DNA of 64,000 nt, from contig JACJZU010000002.1 in the NCBI GenBank assembly GCA_020635435.1, positions 496,001-560,000 of the forward strand, read 5' to 3'. Source of the stretch: Flavobacteriales bacterium (GTDB lineage Bacteria; Bacteroidota; Bacteroidia; NS11-12g; UBA9320). How positions within the stretch are numbered: the stretch's first letter is position 1; every line of letters starts with the position of its first letter. Position numbers and translations under genes: made by a program. Below are positions 59,692 through 64,000 of this stretch, piece after piece. Below the pieces are notes generated by a model that made no database searches, had not been told where the DNA came from, and worked only from the letters and a program-made list of their open reading frames with translations.

Positions 59692-61007
59692 TGACATTAC
59701 TTGCAATCAATACATCTGTAATTATCGCCGCCGCGGCAGTTTTCACATTTGTGATCCTGCTGCTGGTGCTCATGCTTCAGGTCGCAGCAAAGCGCCTCGT
59801 TAAGCAGGGAAATGTGAAGATCCTCATCAACGGAGAAAAAGAGGCCGAGGTGGAAGCCGGAGGAACCCTGTTGAACGCACTTCAGGCTGAGAAGATCTTT
59901 CTTCCATCGGCATGTGGCGGAGGAGGAACATGTGCCATGTGCAAGTGTCAGGTCTTCGAAGGTGGAGGAGATATACTTCCAACGGAAACCGGTCATATCA
60001 AACGTCGAGAACAGAAGGAGAACTGGCGCCTTGCCTGTCAGGTTAAGGTGAAAGAAGATATGAAGATCGCCGTACCTGAAGAGGTATTTGGTATCAAGAA
60101 ATGGGAATGTGAAGTTGTTTCCAATTACAATGTGGCCTCTTTCATCAAAGAATTTGTAGTTCGTTTGCCTGAGGGCGAGCACCTTGAATTTGAAGCAGGA
60201 GGGTACATTCAGATCGACGTTCCGAAATGTGAAGTGGATTTTAAATCGATCGACATTACTTCTCATCCGGATCTAAAGCGCGACCCTATGGATTTCAAGC
60301 CTGAATGGGACAAGTACAATCTTTGGGATCTGAAAATGAAGAACGACGAGCCGATATTCCGCGCGTATTCGATGGCGAATCACCCTGCGGAGGGTAATAT
60401 CATCATGCTCAATATCCGTATCGCAACTCCACCTTGGGATCGCAAGAACAACAGATGGATGGACGTGAATCCGGGTATCTGTTCCTCTTATGTATTTGGC
60501 TGTAAACCTGGGGATAAGGTTACGATCTCCGGTCCTTACGGTGAATTCTTCATCAAGGAAACCGATGCGGAGATGGTGTATATTGGAGGTGGAGCGGGAA
60601 TGGCACCGATGCGTTCGCATTTGTTCCATTTGTTCCACACGCTGAAAACCAATCGGAAAGTTACCTACTGGTATGGTGGACGTTCCAAGCGTGAGTTGTT
60701 CTATCTCGACCATTTCAAGAAGATCGAACAGGAATTCCCGAATTTCAAATTCTTCGTAGTGCTTTCCGAACCGCTTCCGGAGGATAACTGGAAAGTGAAG
60801 AAAGATATTCACGATGCGGAAGGTGACGGTTTTGTTGGTTTTGTGCATCAGGCAGTGATCGATCAATATCTGAGCAAACACGATGCTCCCGAGGATATCG
60901 AATTTTATTTCTGTGGACCTCCAATGATGAACCAGGCCGTTTTGAAAATGTGCGACGATTGGGGAGTTCCACCGGAGAACGTTTCGTTCGATGATTTTGG
61001 AGGTTGA
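59691..61007 (+). CDS. nqrF: Na+-translocating NADH-quinone reductase subunit F
   Basis: NqrF accepts electrons from NADH. The 438-residue protein has an N-terminal membrane helix (about 5-28), a 2Fe-2S ferredoxin domain (about 40-130, ACGGGGTCAMCKCQVF ... ACQVKV), an FAD domain with RAYSMANHP (about residue 225) and an NADH site with YIGGGAGMAPMRS (about 300). Length is slightly greater than Vibrio NqrF (407), because of insertions near residues 185-220. apbE follows 3 bases later. Confidence 0.97.
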   Translation: MTLLAINTSVIIAAAAVFTFVILLLVLMLQVAAKRLVKQGNVKILINGEKEAEVEAGGTLLNALQAEKIFLPSACGGGGTCAMCKCQVFEGGGDILPTETGHIKRREQKENWRLACQVKVKEDMKIAVPEEVFGIKKWECEVVSNYNVASFIKEFVVRLPEGEHLEFEAGGYIQIDVPKCEVDFKSIDITSHPDLKRDPMDFKPEWDKYNLWDLKMKNDEPIFRAYSMANHPAEGNIIMLNIRIATPPWDRKNNRWMDVNPGICSSYVFGCKPGDKVTISGPYGEFFIKETDAEMVYIGGGAGMAPMRSHLFHLFHTLKTNRKVTYWYGGRSKRELFYLDHFKKIEQEFPNFKFFVVLSEPLPEDNWKVKKDIHDAEGDGFVGFVHQAVIDQYLSKHDAPEDIEFYFCGPPMMNQAVLKMCDDWGVPPENVSFDDFGG

Positions 61008-61010
61008 TCC

Positions 61011-62063
61011 ATGATCAGATCAAAATTTAACATATTAAGAAGAGGCGGGCTCACCCGCCTTTTCTCGTATTTGGTATTTGCCATTTCGGTATTTTCGACT
61101 GGGTCATGTTCAAAAAAAGCAGTCGAACATCCGTCTTTCAGAGGAAATACCATGGGTACCACTTACACGATCAAGTTCGGTGAGCCCAGTGAAATTCGGC
61201 AGCAGACCATCGATAGCATATTGCGTGTGGTCAATGCCATTTTCAGTACCTACGACGAATCCTCGTACATATCTGCATTCAATAACGGAACACTTGAAGA
61301 CTGGAGAGCCAAACATGATCGCGGGATCGTGGAGGAGTACACCCAGCGTTTTGTGCTACTCAGTGGTTTGAGCATGGGAATATTTCAGCGAACCGAGGGA
61401 GCTTTCGACCCCAGTGGAGCGGAATTATTCAATTTATGGGGATTTGCTGAAAGGGAGGACAGAAATCCGTCGAAGGCGCAGGTCGATTCGGCCCTGAAGC
61501 ACACAGGATTCCAGAAAATGCGCTCCACACTAGATGGGATTGTAAGGCCTGATTCGTTCTTTACCCTCAATTTCAATGCAATTGCGAAAGGGTACGGGGT
61601 AGATGTTCTGGCCGAATACTTTCTGAAATTGGGTTACAAGAACTTCATGATCGAGATCGGTGGGGAAGTGCGTGCGCATGGAAGGAATCCGGAGGGAGGA
61701 GTTTGGGTTATCGGAGTGAATATTCCATCGAGTGATGCGGCTCTAAATTCGGTGCTGGACACAATTCAACTCCATGATGAGGCGGTAGCCACATCGGGGA
61801 ATTACCGCAATTTCTATTACGACAGTACCGGAACAGCCATTGGACACACCATAGATCCGAGAACGGGTTACCCGGTGATGAATGAACTTAGGAGTTGTTC
61901 AATAATACATCCTTCTTGTGCCATAGCGGATGCATATGCCACTGCAGCCATGGTGTCGGGAAAGGAAAATCTGCAAAAATGGATCACGGCGGATAGTTTG
62001 CTCCGCGCCCTGGTAGTGACCGGCGAAAAGGATCAAGCCAAATCGGAACGGCTTACACGTTAA
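61011..62063 (+). CDS. apbE: FAD:protein FMN transferase, lipoprotein
   Basis: ApbE takes FMN from FAD and links it to the Thr of the NqrB and NqrC SGAT motifs. The 350-residue protein has a lipoprotein signal (RLFSYLVFAISVFSTGSC, Cys33) with RNTMGTTYTIKFGE, GAFDPSGAELFNLWGF, NFNAIAKGYGVDVLAEYF and the His region IGHTIDPRTGYPV. A terminator-like hairpin lies in codons 11-18. The ATG at 61011 is favoured because it supplies the positive part of the signal. It overlaps the opposed nqrM-like gene by 11 bases at the tails. Confidence 0.94.
   Translation: MIRSKFNILRRGGLTRLFSYLVFAISVFSTGSCSKKAVEHPSFRGNTMGTTYTIKFGEPSEIRQQTIDSILRVVNAIFSTYDESSYISAFNNGTLEDWRAKHDRGIVEEYTQRFVLLSGLSMGIFQRTEGAFDPSGAELFNLWGFAEREDRNPSKAQVDSALKHTGFQKMRSTLDGIVRPDSFFTLNFNAIAKGYGVDVLAEYFLKLGYKNFMIEIGGEVRAHGRNPEGGVWVIGVNIPSSDAALNSVLDTIQLHDEAVATSGNYRNFYYDSTGTAIGHTIDPRTGYPVMNELRSCSIIHPSCAIADAYATAAMVSGKENLQKWITADSLLRALVVTGEKDQAKSERLTR
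61043..61063 (+). terminator. terminator-like hairpin inside the apbE signal-peptide codons
   Basis: AGGCGGG, loop CTCA, CCCGCCT with TTTTCTC following: a perfect 7-bp GC-rich stem. It lies 36 bases after the nqrF stop, within the coding sequence of apbE. It may act as an attenuator that lowers apbE transcript relative to nqrA-F. Confidence 0.6.
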
Positions 62064-62274
62064 CCGTTTTCTGCTCTTTTCGAACCTCGTCTTCCCGGCA
62101 CACCTCTCCGGTAGCGGCGCCACAGAAGCTACACGTTACCCCTTCCTCCTGAAGCATAGGATTCTTTCCTGCACAGCCACCGCGTACCTCGCCATCTTTA
62201 ACCAATACCAGACGAATTCCAATACCTGCAATTGCGATTGCAAATACGATCAGGATCAAAAAAAAGGTTTGCAT
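62053..62274 (-). CDS. nqrM: NqrM-like Na+-NQR maturation protein
   Basis: NqrM is a small one-helix protein needed to insert the iron centre in Na+-NQR. The 73-residue product has one membrane helix (about 3-24), then four cysteines at 34, 48, 51 and 59, in GGCAGKNP and CSFC-x7-C. This fits the DUF539/NqrM pattern of short helix then Cys-rich tail. In Vibrio it sits directly after apbE; here it is on the opposite strand, sharing 11 bases with the apbE tail. The ATG at 62274 starts the helix; a longer frame to 62394 looks spurious. Confidence 0.75.
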   Translation of the reverse strand: MQTFFLILIVFAIAIAGIGIRLVLVKDGEVRGGCAGKNPMLQEEGVTCSFCGAATGEVCREDEVRKEQKTVNV

Positions 62275-62328
62275 GTTATTCTGTTTAAAACTTGGGCGAA
62301 AAAAGAAAAGTGGTTCAGATATGCGCTG

Positions 62329-62336
62329 CAAAGGTA
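62329..62336 (-). promoter_or_regulatory. -7 promoter box for the nqrM-like gene
   Basis: The minus strand reads TACCTTTG, an exact TAnnTTTG match, 54 bases before the ATG at 62274. No -33 element was seen. Confidence 0.45.
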
Positions 62337-62624
62337 ATAAAGTCGTCGTGGGCGAATGGATTGCCCCGACAGAAAATTGCCGTGATTCACGCAATAATTT
62401 CCGAGTTTGAAACCAATACTGAACTTATAGAATAAACAAGGATCACTTACAGAAGTTCATGGGTTAGGGAATGATCTGAGATCAGACCACATTATGAGGT
62501 GTTCAGAACGGTCATTTCTTTTGTCGGATTACCCATTCCATTCATCTGATTCTATTCAGTTGAAACTTTTTTGGGATAACTTCGTATACAAATTGGATAA
62601 CGTTCAAAGTTTTCTGATTTGCGT

Positions 62625-62852
62625 ATGCGCACGAAACGAAATACCCGAAGATCGATCGCTGTTAAAATCATCATTGGATTGATCCTTGCTAATGCGTTGG
62701 CCTTTATTGTAGCTAGAAATTATGTTCAAAGTGGCAGGGAGGATGTGGTTAGCATAGAAACGGAGCAGTCGTCGATCCTTCGAACGGGCTGGCAGGTATT
62801 GCATTGGAGCTACTCATTACTTGAATATTTCAAACCCAACCCGGAAGCCTGA
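62625..62852 (+). CDS. 75-residue small membrane protein upstream of the histidine kinase
   Basis: The product has a basic N-terminus (MRTKRNTRRSI), one membrane helix (about 12-30, VKIIIGLILANALAFIVARNYV) and an extracytoplasmic tail of about 40 residues with no known motif. Its stop lies 32 bases inside the histidine kinase gene, so the two would be translationally linked. I do not recognise the family. It could instead be chance, since support is only the helix, ATG and position. Confidence 0.5.
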   Translation: MRTKRNTRRSIAVKIIIGLILANALAFIVARNYVQSGREDVVSIETEQSSILRTGWQVLHWSYSLLEYFKPNPEA

Positions 62853-63957
62853 TCGTTCGTTGGATCTGATCAATACTGCTTTCTATCAGAAGGCAACGGA
62901 ATACAAACTTCATCATGTTGTATTCTGGTTGGGCTACCTGCTGTTTTGGATCTTGTTCTTCAGTAATGGTATCGGACTGAGGCCGGCCATAATCAATTCG
63001 ACGGTTATTGTGATCGTCCAGTTTGCGGCGTCTTATTTCAACCTCTACGTGCTTTTCCCGCGCTTATTGAAGCAGAAGTTCTATTTGCTCTATATCTTAA
63101 GCGTGATCCTTACAGTGGCCTTGTCGTGTTTTCTGCTGGCCATGGCATTTTATTCGCTCGATACCATCAGTCCTTCGAGTAAACCGGGTATTTGGACGAG
63201 TCAGTTCTTCATAACCAATTCCATCAGTGTTTCTTACACCCTGGCAATCACCATGTCGCTGAAATTGGTGAAACAATGGTATGAGCGGGAGCGTCAAACG
63301 CGCTATTTGGAAAAGTTGAATATGGAAACGGAACTGAAGTATCTAAAAACCCAGATCAATCCGCATTTTCTGTTCAATGCATTAAACGGTTTATACGCTT
63401 TAAGCTTAAAGAAATCGGACGATGCGCCGGAAATGGTGCTGAAGTTGGCGGATATATTGCGCTATGTGCTGTATGAAGGTGGAGCCAGGTGGGTACCACT
63501 GGAGAAAGAGGTGAATTACATACAGAGTTTTCTCGATCTGGAAAAACTCCGCCACGGGCAACGACTGCGGGTTGAGTTCAGGACAGAGGGTAATTTGGGG
63601 AACCTGAACGTAGCACCGATGTTGTTTTTAACGTTTATCGAGAATTCCTTCAAACACGGAATCAGTTCGTCGGCGGACGGGGGATTCGTTCAGGTCCTGC
63701 TGAAAGTGATCGAAGATCAGATCCTCTTCAGCATCCGGAATTCCAAGCCTGCTGAAGTCCCAAACCGGATCAATGGCGATGCAGGGGGGATAGGACTTAC
63801 CAATGTGAAGAAGCGCTTACAATTATTATATCCAAACAAACATGCATTGAGAATTCGCGATGATCAGGGATCATACCTGGTAGAACTGCAACTCGATGCA
63901 CATCCCGAGAACGAACCCACATCTGAATATTATGAAAATGAAATGTATGATCGTTGA
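62821..63957 (+). CDS. LytS-type sensor histidine kinase
   Basis: The 378-residue protein has four membrane helices (about 32-160), then a His-kinase domain with the phospho-acceptor region LKTQINPHFLFNALNGLYAL (about residue 180), the N-box FIENSFKHGI and the G-box GGIGLTNVKKRLQLLYP. It pairs with the LytTR-type response regulator starting before its stop. Signal unknown. The start is TTG at 62821; no ATG is in frame before the first helix. Confidence 0.88.
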   Translation: MNISNPTRKPDRSLDLINTAFYQKATEYKLHHVVFWLGYLLFWILFFSNGIGLRPAIINSTVIVIVQFAASYFNLYVLFPRLLKQKFYLLYILSVILTVALSCFLLAMAFYSLDTISPSSKPGIWTSQFFITNSISVSYTLAITMSLKLVKQWYERERQTRYLEKLNMETELKYLKTQINPHFLFNALNGLYALSLKKSDDAPEMVLKLADILRYVLYEGGARWVPLEKEVNYIQSFLDLEKLRHGQRLRVEFRTEGNLGNLNVAPMLFLTFIENSFKHGISSSADGGFVQVLLKVIEDQILFSIRNSKPAEVPNRINGDAGGIGLTNVKKRLQLLYPNKHALRIRDDQGSYLVELQLDAHPENEPTSEYYENEMYDR

Positions 63958-64000
63958 CGATGAGCCCCTGGCCATCGATGTTCTGGAAAGTCATTTGGCG
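63932..64000 (+). CDS. response regulator, N-terminal fragment (probably LytTR type)
   Basis: The first 23 codons are in the window: MKMKCMIVDDEPLAIDVLES..., which is a receiver-domain start with the acidic pair Asp-Asp-Glu. It overlaps the kinase gene by 26 bases (ATG at 63932 or 63938). The pairing with a LytS-type kinase suggests a LytTR DNA-binding domain beyond the window. Confidence 0.85.
   Translation, partial: MKMKCMIVDDEPLAIDVLESHLA

Noticed and set aside
1..64000. tRNA, rRNA, insertion sequences, phage genes, attachment sites, replication origin
   Set aside because: I looked for T-loop like sequences, terminal repeats with transposase text, integrase motifs and DnaA-box clusters and saw none that I can support.

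Overview
The window looks like chromosome of a marine, gliding-lineage member of the Bacteroidota, probably order Flavobacteriales. The evidence is a full set of type IX secretion (T9SS) and gliding genes (porT, porP/sprF-like, gldK, gldL, gldM, gldN, gldD, gldE), a T9SS cargo protein with the C-terminal sorting domain, a SusC-like TonB-dependent receptor family member, many start-proximal TAnnTTTG promoter boxes, a Na+-translocating NADH:quinone reductase (Na+-NQR), and a mevalonate-type isoprenoid route. Genus cannot be read from the sequence. No rRNA, tRNA, CRISPR array, insertion sequence, prophage or plasmid gene was seen; this is a gene-dense housekeeping region.

Layout. 1-5.2 kb (+): porT, tgt, a four-helix-bundle protein, an LptF/LptG permease, sucC and a Sua5/YciO protein. 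5.2-8.3 kb: a YceI lipoprotein (-), tag (+), nth (-) and an exported protein (+). 8.3-14.5 kb (-): a tightly overlapping operon of a DUF4293 membrane protein, a double ABC ATPase, rnr, a prenyl diphosphate synthase and lplA. 14.6-20.1 kb (+): thiolase, truA, an MsbA-type exporter, trpS and a deoxynucleoside kinase. 20.1-23.3 kb (-): methyltransferase, ribH, a TPR protein and pdhA. 23.3-27.9 kb (+): recF, a DUF721/DciA-like gene, rpe and a TonB-dependent receptor. 28.0-33.9 kb (+): porP-gldK-gldL-gldM-gldN, closed by a strong terminator. 34.0-43.8 kb: a 16-bp tandem repeat, DUF2167 (-), ftcD (+), HMG-CoA reductase and type 2 IPP isomerase (-), then an operon (-) of ECF sigma factor, membrane/beta-barrel fusion protein and large T9SS cargo. 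44.1-50.3 kb: truB, ribF and an M23 peptidase (+), then the conserved mutY-ssb-gldE-gldD block (-). 50.3-54.9 kb (+): HU, a TPR protein, a 29-residue basic protein, rng, rlmH, a 77-residue unknown and an MFS transporter. 55.0-62.3 kb: nqrABCDEF and apbE (+) with an nqrM-like gene converging from the other strand. 62.6-64.0 kb (+): a small membrane protein, a LytS-type histidine kinase and the start of its response regulator.

How the parts connect. PorT, the PorP/GldKLMN core, GldD and GldE together build and power secretion across the outer membrane; the 828-residue protein at 39.5-42.0 kb is a likely substrate and is co-transcribed with its own sigma factor. NqrA-F pumps Na+, ApbE attaches FMN to NqrB and NqrC, and the NqrM-like protein probably matures the complex. 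HMG-CoA reductase, IPP isomerase and the prenyl synthase supply isoprenoids for quinones and lipid carriers. RibF and RibH supply the flavins that Nqr, ApbE and IPP isomerase need.

The observations most worth following are: the sigma factor/TM-barrel/cargo operon; a terminator-like hairpin inside the first codons of apbE; the convergent nqrM-like gene; an unlisted 29-residue ribosomal-type protein; Tgt and endonuclease III proteins that lack their usual metal ligands; an SSB without the acidic tip; and the tandem-repeat region at 34.3 kb.
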